From an uncultured Collinsella sp. (GTDB taxonomy: Bacteria > Actinomycetota > Coriobacteriia > Coriobacteriales > Coriobacteriaceae): 31,965 nucleotides of DNA. The notes under the pieces were generated by a model. That model made no database searches and was not told where the DNA came from. It was given only the letters and a program-made list of their open reading frames with translations. This document shows positions 6,877 through 16,365 of the stretch, piece by piece. The translations under genes and the position numbers were made by a program. The DNA lies in assembly GCA_902492755.1 (NCBI GenBank), contig CABUNB010000029.1, forward strand, positions 1 through 31,965. The letters run 5' to 3'. Position 1 is the stretch's first letter. Each line of letters begins with the position of its first letter.

Positions 6877-7014
6877 GAACGAACCCCTTTCGGCGTACCA
6901 TTCGTACTATTTGAGCGTCTGTCGGATAGACAACGCAAAGGGATGCATAAACATGCACTCAACAGTGTAGCAAGTTGTGCCTAAATACGCTGCTGACAGG
7001 TTTTATAACCCCCG

Positions 7015-8040
7015 TTAGTTAAGGCGCTCCACAAAGAAATCTGCCATGGAGAGGAACAGCTCGCGTGCGTGCGGATCAAGCTCAACGTTCTCGATGGCCG
7101 CTTTGGCCTTAGCGGTCAGGTCGAGCGCGTAAGTGTGGGCGTAATCGATGGAGCCGGTTTCCTGGAAGATCTCCACGGCGCGTGCGAGCTGCGCGGGATC
7201 ATCGGTGCCCGAGGAAAGAATCGCCTCGACCTCGTCGTGGTGGCGCTCATCAGAGAGGGCGTGTACGGCGACAAGCGTGCGCTTGCCCTCGGTGATGTCG
7301 GTGCGGAAGTCCTTGTTGGCGGCTTCCTTAGTGCCGACAAGGTTGAGCAGGTCGTCCTGAATCTGAAAGGCAAGGCCCGTGTGCAGGCCAAAGGCGCGCA
7401 GCGCCTCGATTTGCTCATCGCTGCCGCCGCCGATAATGGCTCCGGCGGCAAGCGGCGTCGCTCCGCTGTAAAACGCGGTCTTGTGCGTCGCCATGTCCAG
7501 GTAGTCATCAACCGAGATATCAAAGCGCCCGTCACGGACCCAACCCAGGTCGAGTGCTTGACCCTCGATGGTGCGGACGATCATCTCGGTAAGCTCGTGG
7601 AGCACGCGCAGCTTCACGTCGGACTCCAGCGTGGGGTCGTCGAGAACCGTCTTGGTGACCATGGTGAGCGCCAGGTCGCCGCAATTGATGGCAAGGCCCG
7701 TGCCCTCGGTAAGGTGCATGCAGGGCTTGCCTCGACGAAGCTGTCCGTTGTCGGCGATGTCGTCGTGGATCAGCGCGCCCGACTGGAAATGCTCGATGGC
7801 TGCCGCGGCGCTGCGGGCGCTCTCAAAGCTACCGCCCACTGCGGTTGCGGCGAGCATACAGATAAGCGGGCGGTGGCGCTTGCCGGCGTTGGCCGTAAAA
7901 GCCGAGAGCGGCGCATACAGGTAGCGCTCGATATCGGCAGAGGTCGCCTGTCCGTCAAAGAACGTGGCCAGATAGTCGTTAATCTGGTCAAAGTGCTGGG
8001 CTAAAAAGCTGGTAAACGGACTGGACACGGGTTCTCGCAT
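7015..8040 (-). CDS. Trans-polyprenyl diphosphate synthase
   Basis: About 341 residues. It has both aspartate-rich motifs of isoprenyl diphosphate synthases: first LIHDDIAD (followed by GQLRRGKP) and second QIQDDLLN, plus the GKRHRP substrate-binding segment near the N-terminus. Such enzymes condense isopentenyl diphosphate with an allylic diphosphate to make chains for quinones, undecaprenyl carriers or other lipids. The product length cannot be read safely from the sequence. I start it at ATG 8040, giving MREPVSSPFTSF. The longer form from 8079 lacks a ribosome site, and its extra 13 codons run through a palindrome that looks regulatory. It lies 113 bp downstream of the PTS fusion on the same strand, with an inverted repeat in the gap. 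Confidence 0.88.
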   Translation of the reverse strand: MREPVSSPFTSFLAQHFDQINDYLATFFDGQATSADIERYLYAPLSAFTANAGKRHRPLICMLAATAVGGSFESARSAAAAIEHFQSGALIHDDIADNGQLRRGKPCMHLTEGTGLAINCGDLALTMVTKTVLDDPTLESDVKLRVLHELTEMIVRTIEGQALDLGWVRDGRFDISVDDYLDMATHKTAFYSGATPLAAGAIIGGGSDEQIEALRAFGLHTGLAFQIQDDLLNLVGTKEAANKDFRTDITEGKRTLVAVHALSDERHHDEVEAILSSGTDDPAQLARAVEIFQETGSIDYAHTYALDLTAKAKAAIENVELDPHARELFLSMADFFVERLN

Positions 8041-8061
8041 TCTTTCTGAGGTTGCGTTGAT

Positions 8062-8084
8062 GCAATATGCAGACAACATATTGC
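8062..8084. promoter_or_regulatory. Inverted repeat upstream of the polyprenyl synthase
   Basis: GCAATATG (8062-8069) and CATATTGC (8077-8084) form perfect 8-bp arms with a 7-bp spacer, 22 bp upstream of the preferred start codon. The position suits an operator, but no matching regulator can be assigned. It also supports the shorter start for the gene. Confidence 0.35.
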
Positions 8085-8153
8085 CACATTAGGGCGTTTG
8101 GCGCGGCAGTTTTGGCGATTTGGGACAACGGGCGTGCGTTTGATGGAGCGCGC

Positions 8154-10604
8154 CTAAATCAGCCCAAAATGCTCGAGCGCCGCAACGACACCGTCGTGAT
8201 CGACGGTGTCGGTCACGTAATCGGCCTTATCCTTGAGATAGTCCGGTGCGTTGCCCATCGCAATGCCGACATCGACGGCGTTCATCAGCGAGACGTCATT
8301 GCTGGCGTCGCCAATGCCGTATACGGTTCCGTGGTGGGGGTCGAGGGCGTCGAGTACAGACTGGATGCCCCCGCGCTTCGTGCATTCGCGGGGCGAGATT
8401 TCGGTTACCTCGAGTTCGAGCTCGTTAAAGCACAGCAGCGGCTCAAGTGCCTTATCTTGAGCGATGTGGTTGGCGAGCGATGTAGACATCAAGATCTTGT
8501 AGACACTGTAATGTTGCAGCTGCGTGACTGCGTCGCCCAGGGTGCGCGCGTATCCGGGAGCATCGGGCGCATCGGCACTCATGCGCACGACGCCGTTGAG
8601 GCCCTCAAAGCGGATGACCTCGCCCGATTGCTCAAGGTAGGGGGCAAGACGCTGCAGCATACTGGGCGTCATCGACAGATCGCGAATTGCGTGTCCGTTG
8701 ATCTCGGCGTAACCGCCCGCAAGACAGACGATGCCGGTCCAAGGCAGCTCAAGAAGTTTGGGGTGGATGCAGCTCAGGGTGCGTCCCGTGCAGATAAAGG
8801 CCATGTTGCCGTTGGCGACAAACTCGCGGATTGCCTGCGAAACCGCCTCGTTGGGATAGGGGGAGAGGTCCCGCTCGTCTTCGGGAAGGTCTTGGGCGAG
8901 CCTGGGGTCTTGCCAGGCGAGCGTTCCGTCGATATCGAAGAAGCAAATAGCGCCGCGCTTATGGGCTGCGCTGGCGGCAGGGGAGGCCGAGGTGGTGGAC
9001 ACAAATTCCGGCTCGAGGCCCATGATCTGGTCAAAATGCTCTTTAACGCGGGGAACGGAGATGCCGATGACCACCTGGGCGGTCTTGCCCGTAATGATGA
9101 GGCCCTTGGCGCCCACCGCGACAAACGACGCGTTATCTGCAACGATGGAAGGGTCTGCGACCTCGACGCGCAGGCGCGTGGCGCAGTTGGTTGCGCCCAC
9201 GATATTGCCAACGCCACCTAAAAGCTGAATTACCCGCTCAGCGAGGACGTGATCTTGATCGGATCGACTATTGACCTCGTCATTGGGAGATTGCTCTTTG
9301 GCAAAGTCGCTTCCCGTTAAACAATCGATTGCCGCGCGATTGGCAACATGATCCTCGCGGCCCGGTGTCTTAAGGTCATAGACCAAGATGAGTGCTCGAA
9401 AACTAACAAAAAAGATGAGGCTAAAGGCAAGGCCGATACCGAGCGCCAAAAGATAGGCACCGGCATGCGTGCGCATGAGCGGAATAAAGTTGAAGGCTGC
9501 CATCTCCATCAGGCCGCCCGAGAAGATGCCGACGATGCCAAAGAGATTCATGGTTGTGGCAAGGCAAGACGATAAGACGGCGTAGAGCAAAAAGAGCCCG
9601 GGGTGGGTGAACATAAAGAGAAACTCGAGTGGCTCGGTAACGCCGCAAACCACCGAGGCGATGATGGCGGGAACAAGGATGACCCTGAGGCCGGCGCGGC
9701 GCTCGGGTTTTGCGGTGGAGTAGAACGCAGCTGCGATGGCAGGAAGGCCAAAGAGCTTGACCCAGCCGGTGGCGGTAAAACCGGCCCACGGCGCAAGCTC
9801 ATTAAGGGGGCGCGTGCTATGGGAGAGGATGGGGAGCAAACTGCTCCACGTGGCGTAGATGCCGTCGTTAATGACCAGGTTGTCGTAGTAGATCGGCATG
9901 TAGAGCAGGTGGTGCAGGCCAAAGGGCTCGAGTGCTCGTTCTAAAAAGACAAAGATGCCCACGCCAAAGGGACCGACGCCTGCAAGCGCGTGACGCAGCG
10001 TATCGGTTACATCGTATACGTAGGGCACGATGGCGGCCGAGATAGCAGCAAGGGCAAACACGGCAAAAAAGCTGATGAGGTAGACCAGCGAGGAGCCGGA
10101 GAACGTGCCGAGCCAATCGGGAACCTTGGCATCGTAGAAGCGGTCATGGATGGCAACGACGGTTGCCGATACCGCCAGCGGGCCGATAATGCCGGTGTCG
10201 AGCGTCTTGATGCCGTCGATGACGGTGATACCGCTGGCGGAGGTCAAAGATGACGGGTACTCAAGTCCAAGGTTGTCTCCGCTCAGCTTAATGATCTCGC
10301 TCAAAAAGAAGCAGTAGGCAAAATAGGCGACGAGAGCCTCGAGGCAGCAACGAGCCGGTTGTTTTTGGGCAAGACCAATGGGCAGCGCTACGGCAAAAAG
10401 GAGCGGGAGGCGTTTAAAGACCGTCCACGAGCCGCGCTGGATGATAGCCCAGAAAACGTACCAAGGGGTTCCGTATACGGCGAGATCGCCGACGATGTCC
10501 GCAGTCGTTGCGAGAGCGGAGACGCCGACCATGAGGCCTGATATAGAAAACAGCATGGCGGGCGCGAACATTGCCCCGCCAAAGCGTTGGATTTTTTGCA
10601 GCAT
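8154..10604 (-). CDS. PTS sugar permease EIIC-EIIB fused to a HAD-IIB phosphatase
   Basis: 816 residues in one uninterrupted frame. Residues about 1-395 are a glucose/maltose-superfamily EIIC with roughly ten membrane segments and the loop GVTEPLEFLFMFTHPGLF. After a linker, residues about 440-530 are EIIB, with the phosphocysteine in NCATRLR (C474). Residues about 550-816 are a Cof-type HAD hydrolase: DIDGT (nucleophile D557, acid D559) and GDASND (D766, D770). EIIC-EIIB imports and phosphorylates a sugar. The HAD part could dephosphorylate the product or another sugar phosphate (inference). No EIIA domain is present. The start ATG 10604 follows GGAAGG. The divergent neighbour is a TreR-like repressor, and a GTTTAAAC operator lies in the shared promoter region. 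Substrate candidates are trehalose, maltose or another glucoside. Confidence 0.88.
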   Translation of the reverse strand: MLQKIQRFGGAMFAPAMLFSISGLMVGVSALATTADIVGDLAVYGTPWYVFWAIIQRGSWTVFKRLPLLFAVALPIGLAQKQPARCCLEALVAYFAYCFFLSEIIKLSGDNLGLEYPSSLTSASGITVIDGIKTLDTGIIGPLAVSATVVAIHDRFYDAKVPDWLGTFSGSSLVYLISFFAVFALAAISAAIVPYVYDVTDTLRHALAGVGPFGVGIFVFLERALEPFGLHHLLYMPIYYDNLVINDGIYATWSSLLPILSHSTRPLNELAPWAGFTATGWVKLFGLPAIAAAFYSTAKPERRAGLRVILVPAIIASVVCGVTEPLEFLFMFTHPGLFLLYAVLSSCLATTMNLFGIVGIFSGGLMEMAAFNFIPLMRTHAGAYLLALGIGLAFSLIFFVSFRALILVYDLKTPGREDHVANRAAIDCLTGSDFAKEQSPNDEVNSRSDQDHVLAERVIQLLGGVGNIVGATNCATRLRVEVADPSIVADNASFVAVGAKGLIITGKTAQVVIGISVPRVKEHFDQIMGLEPEFVSTTSASPAASAAHKRGAICFFDIDGTLAWQDPRLAQDLPEDERDLSPYPNEAVSQAIREFVANGNMAFICTGRTLSCIHPKLLELPWTGIVCLAGGYAEINGHAIRDLSMTPSMLQRLAPYLEQSGEVIRFEGLNGVVRMSADAPDAPGYARTLGDAVTQLQHYSVYKILMSTSLANHIAQDKALEPLLCFNELELEVTEISPRECTKRGGIQSVLDALDPHHGTVYGIGDASNDVSLMNAVDVGIAMGNAPDYLKDKADYVTDTVDHDGVVAALEHFGLI

Positions 10605-10647
10605 GTTCTGCCTTCCGAATATCGAGGCGCGTTGCGCGTGGGGAAAC

Positions 10648-10670
10648 GTTTAAACAATGGATTCATTGTA
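10648..10670 (-). promoter_or_regulatory. -10 element and GTTTAAACAA operator of the PTS fusion
   Basis: On the minus strand, TACAAT (10665-10670) is a good -10 element. The palindrome GTTTAAAC (10648-10655, in the context CGTTTAAACAAT) follows about 10 bp downstream, close to the transcription start. The same motif recurs at 10770, 11665, 11740 and 20683, each time in a promoter region. A repressor bound here would block initiation. Confidence 0.55.
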
Positions 10671-10767
10671 GAGGACCAGACGATTGTCGTACCGGCAGTT
10701 TTGAGCGAAACCGATTTGGGCATGACAGAAACCGTCAACGGTTAAATCCTGTCGCTTTACCGATATT

Positions 10768-10780
10768 CGGTTTAAACAAC
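10768..10780 (+). promoter_or_regulatory. GTTTAAACAA operator in front of the GntR regulator
   Basis: GGTTTAAACAAC has its 8-bp palindromic core at 10770-10777. It lies about 15 bp upstream of a possible extended -10 (TGCTATCGT, 10790-10798) and 57 bp before the regulator's start codon. The location fits autoregulation by the TreR-like protein. Confidence 0.5.
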
Positions 10781-10833
10781 TTTAAGAAATGCTATCGTGC
10801 CTAGCCGGAAATGAATAATGTAGAGGTGAAATA

Positions 10834-11553
10834 ATGCCAAAAGCGATATACGAAGGAATCTACCGAGAAATACGCTCGCGCATCATTAATGGGACCTATG
10901 CGTTTCAGGAGATGCTGCCAACCGAAGCCGAGCTGACCGCGGAGTTCGGATGCACTCGCAATACCGTCCGTCGCGCCTTGGGTATGCTGGCCGACGGGAT
11001 GTTTGTGCAGCCCATACACGGCAAGGGCGTGCGCGTTATTTGGCTTAAGGGCGAAACCGACATGTTGGGCGCACTCGAAGAGGTTGAGTCGTTTGGCGAG
11101 TTTGCAAAGCGCAACAATGCCGTTGCATCGACGGACGTTAAGTCTTTTGAACATCTGGTCTGCACCGAGCAACTCTCTCGTCACCTGGGCTTTAAGGTGG
11201 GCGAGGAGTTGATTCGCGTAGTGCGTGTCCGAAGCCTCAACGGCAACGCGCGCCAAGTGGACCATGGCTATTTTTTGGCGTCGATCGCCAAGGGCCTGAC
11301 TCCCGAGATCGCGGCAGATTCTATTTACGGCTATCTGGAGCACAAGCGCGGTGTCAAAGTGATGGCGAGCCGTCGTACGGTGAGTGTCGAGCTCGCCAAC
11401 GATGAGGACTGCAGCTATCTTGACCTCGGCAAATACAACTGCGTTGCCGTCATGGAGAGTCAGTCGTACACCTCGGATGGCATCTTGTTTGAGGTGACGC
11501 ACACTCGCACACACCCCGAGATCTTCCATTACCGCGTCAACTCTAAGCGATAG
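10834..11553 (+). CDS. GntR-family transcriptional regulator, TreR-like (UTRA domain)
   Basis: 239 residues. The N-terminal winged helix (about 1-70) has the GntR pattern LPTEAELTAEFGCTRNTVRRAL and ends in the wing GKGVRVI. Residues about 80-235 form a UTRA effector domain. The stretch DHGYFLASIAKGLTPEIAADSIYGYLE and the C-terminal TRTHPEIFHY resemble trehalose-operon repressors (TreR). It is divergent from the PTS fusion and 306 bp upstream of the maltodextrin ABC operon. The ATG follows AGAGGTG. It probably binds the TTGTTTAAACAA-type sites found at five places here; the effector is likely a sugar phosphate (inference). Trehalose-6-phosphate hydrolase (treA), the usual partner of treR, is absent from the window. 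Confidence 0.87.
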   Translation: MPKAIYEGIYREIRSRIINGTYAFQEMLPTEAELTAEFGCTRNTVRRALGMLADGMFVQPIHGKGVRVIWLKGETDMLGALEEVESFGEFAKRNNAVASTDVKSFEHLVCTEQLSRHLGFKVGEELIRVVRVRSLNGNARQVDHGYFLASIAKGLTPEIAADSIYGYLEHKRGVKVMASRRTVSVELANDEDCSYLDLGKYNCVAVMESQSYTSDGILFEVTHTRTHPEIFHYRVNSKR

Positions 11554-11595
11554 CCGGCTAGCTCGCAGCCTGACGAGACTCATGCCCGCAAAGAT

Positions 11596-11642
11596 AAAAC
11601 GCCCGGTCAAACCGACGATGCATCGGCTTGACCGGGCGTTTT
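11596..11642 (+). terminator. Terminator after the GntR regulator
   Basis: A perfect 15-bp stem (AAAACGCCCGGTCAA at 11596-11610 with TTGACCGGGCGTTTT at 11628-11642) and a 17-nt loop. The A-run on one side and T-run on the other allow it to work in both directions. Confidence 0.88.
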
Positions 11643-11664
11643 CTCTGCATTTGATAACAAATAA

Positions 11665-11676
11665 TTGTTTATACAA
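11665..11676 (+). promoter_or_regulatory. Upstream operator of the maltodextrin ABC operon
   Basis: TTGTTTATACAA is a near-perfect palindrome and close to the TTGTTTAAACAA motif seen elsewhere. It is centred 75 bp upstream of the second site at 11740, so cooperative binding or looping is conceivable. Confidence 0.5.
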
Positions 11677-11733
11677 AACTTGTCAAGTATCAAGTTGAAA
11701 TTACCGTTCACCGAAGTTTTTCTACCGCTCTAG

Positions 11734-11751
11734 TAATACTTGTTCAAACAA
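11734..11751 (+). promoter_or_regulatory. -10 element and operator of the maltodextrin ABC operon
   Basis: TAATAC (11734-11739) is a plausible -10 and is followed immediately by TTGTTCAAACAA (11740-11751), which overlaps the expected start of transcription. No convincing -35 hexamer is present, so the promoter may need help. The rest of the 11752-11859 leader holds only a small GGCGGC/GCCGCC hairpin. Confidence 0.5.
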
Positions 11752-11859
11752 CTAGCCAAATAGCGTATCGTACAAATCAGCAAAAGGGGCAAAGTCCCCG
11801 AGCCAATCTCCGAAGGCGGCGGCAAAGGGTGCCGCCACGGTGTGAAAGGGTGGATTGTA

Positions 11860-13176
11860 ATGAAGAACGAAATGAGCAGAAGGCAGTTCCTGGGCTTTGC
11901 TGGTTCCGCGGCTGCGGTTCTTGGTCTGGGTCTCGTGGGCTGCGGTGGTTCTGCCGGCTCCGGCTCCTCTGCTTCTGGTGACGCTGCCGAGGTCTACTTC
12001 CTCCAATTCAAGCCTGAGGTCGACAAGGAGTGGAAGGAGATCGCCAAGGCGTACAAGAAGGAGAAGGGCGTCGAGGTCAAGATCGTGACCGCCGCCTCCA
12101 ACACCTACGAGGAGAAGCTCAAGTCCGAGATGTCCAAGAGCTCCGCTCCGACGCTGTTCCAGGTCAACGGCCCCACCGGCCTTAAGAACTGGAAGGACTA
12201 CTGCGCCGATCTTTCCGACACCAAGCTCCGCGGCGAGCTCATCGACGACTCCCTGGCGCTGCAGTCCGACGGCAAGGATCTGGGCATCGACTGGGTTCAG
12301 GAGAGCTACGGCATCATCTACAACAAGGAGCTCCTCGAGAAGGCTGGCTACAAGGCCGAGGACATCAACTCCTTCGACAAGCTGAAGGCTTGCGCCGATG
12401 ACATCCAGGCCCGCAAGGACGAGCTCGGCGTTGACGGTGCCTTTACTTCTGCCGGCATGGATGACTCCTCCAGCTGGCGCTACACCACCCACCTCGCCAA
12501 CCTCCCGCTCTACTACGAGTTCGAGAAGGAGCACAACCAGGAGGACGACGAGATCAAGGGCGAGTATCTCGACAACTTTAAGCAGATCTTCGACCTGTAC
12601 ATCACCGACTCCACCTGCGATCCTTCGCAGCTCGCCTCCAAGACCGGTGACGACGCCACCAACGAGTTCGCAACCGGCAAGGCCGTCTTCTACCAGAACG
12701 GCTCTTGGGCCTACGCCGACCTCACCAAGGCCGGTATGACCGACGATCAGCTCGGCATGCTGCCGATCTACATCGGCGTTGACGGCGAGGAGAACCAGGG
12801 CCTGTGCTCCGGCGGCGAGAACTACTGGTGCGTGAGCTCCCAGGCTTCCGAGGATGCTCAGAAGGCCACCGAGGACTTCATGTATTGGTGCGTCACTTCT
12901 GACACCGCCACCAGCATCATCGCTGACAAGATGGGTCTGACCGCCCCGTTCAAGAGCGCTAAGGAGACCACCAACGTCTTCTCACAGCAGGCCGTTGCCA
13001 TGGCCAAGGACGGCAAGAAGACCGTCGCTTGGGACTTCGTTTACATCCCCTCCGAGGAGTGGAAGAAGAACCTCAAGCAGGCTCTCATCGCTTATGCTGC
13101 CGACAACACCAAGTGGGACGGCGTCAAGAACGCCTTCGTCGATGGCTGGAAGACCGAGAAGGCTGCTTCCGAGTAA
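11860..13176 (+). CDS. Maltodextrin-type sugar ABC transporter, substrate-binding lipoprotein
   Basis: 438 residues. The N-terminus MKNEMSRRQFLGFAG carries a twin-arginine motif, then a hydrophobic segment and the lipobox LVGC at about residue 25, then a Gly/Ser linker. This points to a Tat-exported lipoprotein. The mature part is a family-1 extracellular solute-binding protein, with ANEFATGKAVFYQNGSWAY-like and GGENYWCVSS segments typical of sugar binders. It captures oligosaccharides for the permeases encoded next. Placement beside malF/malG/malK-type genes, malQ and glgP argues for maltodextrins. I chose ATG 11860, preceded by GAAAGGGTGG; a GTG at 11842 would add six residues and lacks a site. 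Codon use is strongly biased, as expected for an abundant protein. Confidence 0.9.
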   Translation: MKNEMSRRQFLGFAGSAAAVLGLGLVGCGGSAGSGSSASGDAAEVYFLQFKPEVDKEWKEIAKAYKKEKGVEVKIVTAASNTYEEKLKSEMSKSSAPTLFQVNGPTGLKNWKDYCADLSDTKLRGELIDDSLALQSDGKDLGIDWVQESYGIIYNKELLEKAGYKAEDINSFDKLKACADDIQARKDELGVDGAFTSAGMDDSSSWRYTTHLANLPLYYEFEKEHNQEDDEIKGEYLDNFKQIFDLYITDSTCDPSQLASKTGDDATNEFATGKAVFYQNGSWAYADLTKAGMTDDQLGMLPIYIGVDGEENQGLCSGGENYWCVSSQASEDAQKATEDFMYWCVTSDTATSIIADKMGLTAPFKSAKETTNVFSQQAVAMAKDGKKTVAWDFVYIPSEEWKKNLKQALIAYAADNTKWDGVKNAFVDGWKTEKAASE

Positions 13177-13207
13177 GCAGTTGCTGCCCAAGCTATCTGA
13201 TTAGCGA

Positions 13208-13243
13208 CAGGGGGCGGGCAGACGTAGGTTTGCCCGCCCCCTG
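13208..13243 (+). other. Stable intra-operon hairpin between binding protein and permease
   Basis: CAGGGGGCGGGCA pairs perfectly with TGCCCGCCCCCTG (13-bp stem, 10-nt loop), with no T-run after it. By analogy with malE-malF intergenic hairpins it probably protects the upstream mRNA from 3' exonucleases. This would keep the binding protein in excess over the permeases (inference). Confidence 0.6.
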
Positions 13244-13263
13244 CATATTGAAAGGACCCTTCT

Positions 13264-14118
13264 ATGGGCAAAGCACTCAAGCGCTGGTGGCCGCTCTTTA
13301 TGCTGCCCACGTGCCTGGCGTTTATGATCGGGTTCGTGATTCCCTTTATCCAGGGTTTCTATCTCTCGTTCTGCCAGTTTATTACCATCAATAACGCGCA
13401 CTTTGTCGGTATCGAGAACTACGTGCGCGCACTGACCGACCCGCAGTTCTCCACGTCGTTCTTCTTTACCGTGGCGTTTGCCTTCCTGTCGACGGTGCTC
13501 ATCAACGTGATCGCGCTGGCCATTGCGCAGGCGCTCACTCGCAAGGCGCTCAAGGGCACCAACATCTTCCGTACGATTTTCTTTATGCCTAACCTGATTG
13601 GCGGCATTGTGCTGGGTTACATTTGGCAGATTCTAATCAACTGCCTGCTCTCCAACGTGGGTGCCCAGCTTATCGCCCTCAACTCCGCCGCTGGCTTCTG
13701 GGGCCTTATCATCCTGACCCTGTGGCAACAGGTCGGCTACATGATGATCATCTACATCGCCGGTCTGCAGTCCATCCCGTCTGACTACATCGAGGCCGCC
13801 AAGGTCGATGGCGCTACGGCATGGCAGACGTTTTGGAAGGTTAAGATCCCCAACCTGATGCCGACCATCACCATCTGCCTGTTCCTGTCCATCACCAACG
13901 GCTTTAAGCTGTTCGACCAGAACCTCGCCCTTACCGGTGGCGCCCCGGCGCACTCCACCGAGATGCTCGCCCTGAACATCTACAACACGTTCTATTCGCG
14001 TGCCGGTATCGCATGGCAGGGCATCGGTCAGGCCAAGGCGGTTATCTTCTGCATCCTGGTCGTAGCCATCTCCATGATTCAGCTTAAGGCCACGAGGTCC
14101 AAGGAGGTGCAGCAGTAA
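13264..14118 (+). CDS. Sugar ABC transporter permease (MalF-type)
   Basis: 284 residues with six predicted membrane segments. The binding-protein-dependent permease signature, which contacts the ATPase through its EAA loop, is seen as YIEAAKVDGATAWQTFWKVKIPNL. It forms the inner-membrane channel with the permease encoded next. The ATG follows AAAGGA. The stop overlaps the start of the next gene by one base (TAATG), indicating translational coupling. It is shorter than E. coli MalF, lacking the large periplasmic insertion, as is usual for Gram-positive MalF/MsmF types. Confidence 0.92.
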   Translation: MGKALKRWWPLFMLPTCLAFMIGFVIPFIQGFYLSFCQFITINNAHFVGIENYVRALTDPQFSTSFFFTVAFAFLSTVLINVIALAIAQALTRKALKGTNIFRTIFFMPNLIGGIVLGYIWQILINCLLSNVGAQLIALNSAAGFWGLIILTLWQQVGYMMIIYIAGLQSIPSDYIEAAKVDGATAWQTFWKVKIPNLMPTITICLFLSITNGFKLFDQNLALTGGAPAHSTEMLALNIYNTFYSRAGIAWQGIGQAKAVIFCILVVAISMIQLKATRSKEVQQ

Positions 14119-14957
14119 TGAAACGCGATAAGGTTATCAACCGCGCGCTCTCGATTTTCTTTACGATTCTGTCGCTCGCGTGGATCTATCCCGTGTTCAT
14201 GATTGCGCTCAATTCCTTTAAAAAGGCAACTGCAATCAGCACCACCACGGCATTCGATCTGCTCACGCCCGAGACGTTCAACGGCCTCGCAAACTACATG
14301 CACGCCCTTAACGAGCAGGGCTTTGCCTCGGCATTTATGTACTCGCTCATCATCACGGTCACGTCGGTCGTGCTGATTCTGGTGTGCTGCTCCATGTGTG
14401 CTTGGTACGTAGTGCGCGTCAACAGCAAGATCTCGAACTTCTTCTATTACCTGTTCGTCTTCTCGATGGTTGTACCGTTCCAGATGCTCATGTTCACGCT
14501 GTCCAATTTGGCGGACCGCATCGGCTTCAACACGCCGTTCAACATCTGCTTTATCTACCTCGGCTTTGGCGCGGGCCTGGCGGTCTTTATGTTCGCCGGC
14601 TTTGTCAAGAACATCCCGCTCGAGATCGAAGAGGCGGCCATGATCGACGGCTGCAACCCGGTCCAGGTGTTCTTTAAGATCGTCCTTCCCATCATGAAGC
14701 CCACCTATCTTTCGGTTGGCATCCTCGAGACCATGTGGGTCTGGAACGACTATCTGCTGCCCTACCTTACGCTCGACTCCACCAAGTACAAGACCATTCC
14801 TATCTTGATCCAGTACTTCCGCGGCGGCTACGGCCACGTCGAGCTCGGCCCCATGATGGCATGCATCATGATGGTCGTCATCCCCATCGTCATCATGTAC
14901 ATCTTCTGCCAGAAGTACATCATTGACGGCGTTGTGGCAGGTGCCGTCAAGGGCTGA
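14118..14957 (+). CDS. Sugar ABC transporter permease (MalG-type)
   Basis: 279 residues and about six membrane segments. The EAA-loop signature is IEEAAMIDGCNPVQVFFKIVLP, followed by the family pattern METMWVWNDYLLPYL (here LETMWVWNDYLLPYL). It pairs with the preceding MalF-type permease; the one-base overlap of stop and start supports a 1:1 complex. AGGAGG 12 bp upstream, inside the previous gene, serves as ribosome site. The substrate is inferred from the neighbours. Confidence 0.92.
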   Translation: MKRDKVINRALSIFFTILSLAWIYPVFMIALNSFKKATAISTTTAFDLLTPETFNGLANYMHALNEQGFASAFMYSLIITVTSVVLILVCCSMCAWYVVRVNSKISNFFYYLFVFSMVVPFQMLMFTLSNLADRIGFNTPFNICFIYLGFGAGLAVFMFAGFVKNIPLEIEEAAMIDGCNPVQVFFKIVLPIMKPTYLSVGILETMWVWNDYLLPYLTLDSTKYKTIPILIQYFRGGYGHVELGPMMACIMMVVIPIVIMYIFCQKYIIDGVVAGAVKG

Positions 14958-14982
14958 TGCCGTAACTGTTTTGCAAGTTTTG

Positions 14983-15007
14983 GCGGCGCCCCTCAGCGCG
15001 GCGCCGC
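14983..15007 (+). other. Intergenic hairpin before the ATPase gene
   Basis: GCGGCGCC (14983-14990) pairs with GGCGCCGC (15000-15007), with no T-run. It may stabilise or adjust the relative expression of the permease and ATPase parts of the operon. Confidence 0.45.
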
Positions 15008-15025
15008 GTATCGAAAGGTAAAGAC

Positions 15026-16225
<1,200 letters not shown>

Positions 16226-16293
16226 GCCCGGTGCATCCAGGCCCTCCCTTTGGGCGACTGCGGTATTGCCATCCTTTTGCCGCGGTCACATAT

Positions 16294-16333
16294 AAGGCTC
16301 CCCTCCCGTCCACTGGGCGAGAGGGGAGCCTTT
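16294..16333 (+). terminator. Terminator of the maltodextrin ABC operon
   Basis: AAGGCTCCCCTC pairs with GAGGGGAGCCTT, followed by TTCTTT, about 70 bp after the ATPase stop codon. Confidence 0.88.
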
Positions 16334-16365
16334 CTTTGTGTTGGGGCTTTCCGTCTGTCAGTTTG

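Noticed and set aside
5641..6984. 447-codon plus-strand ORF
   Set aside because: It runs antisense to the peptidoglycan-binding gene and begins in translated tRNA-like repeats; no family resemblance and no ribosome site.
8154..11553. Standard trehalose operon (treP-treA-treR)
   Set aside because: The regulator is TreR-like, but no trehalose-6-phosphate hydrolase is present and the permease has C-B-HAD order instead of the B-C order of TreP.
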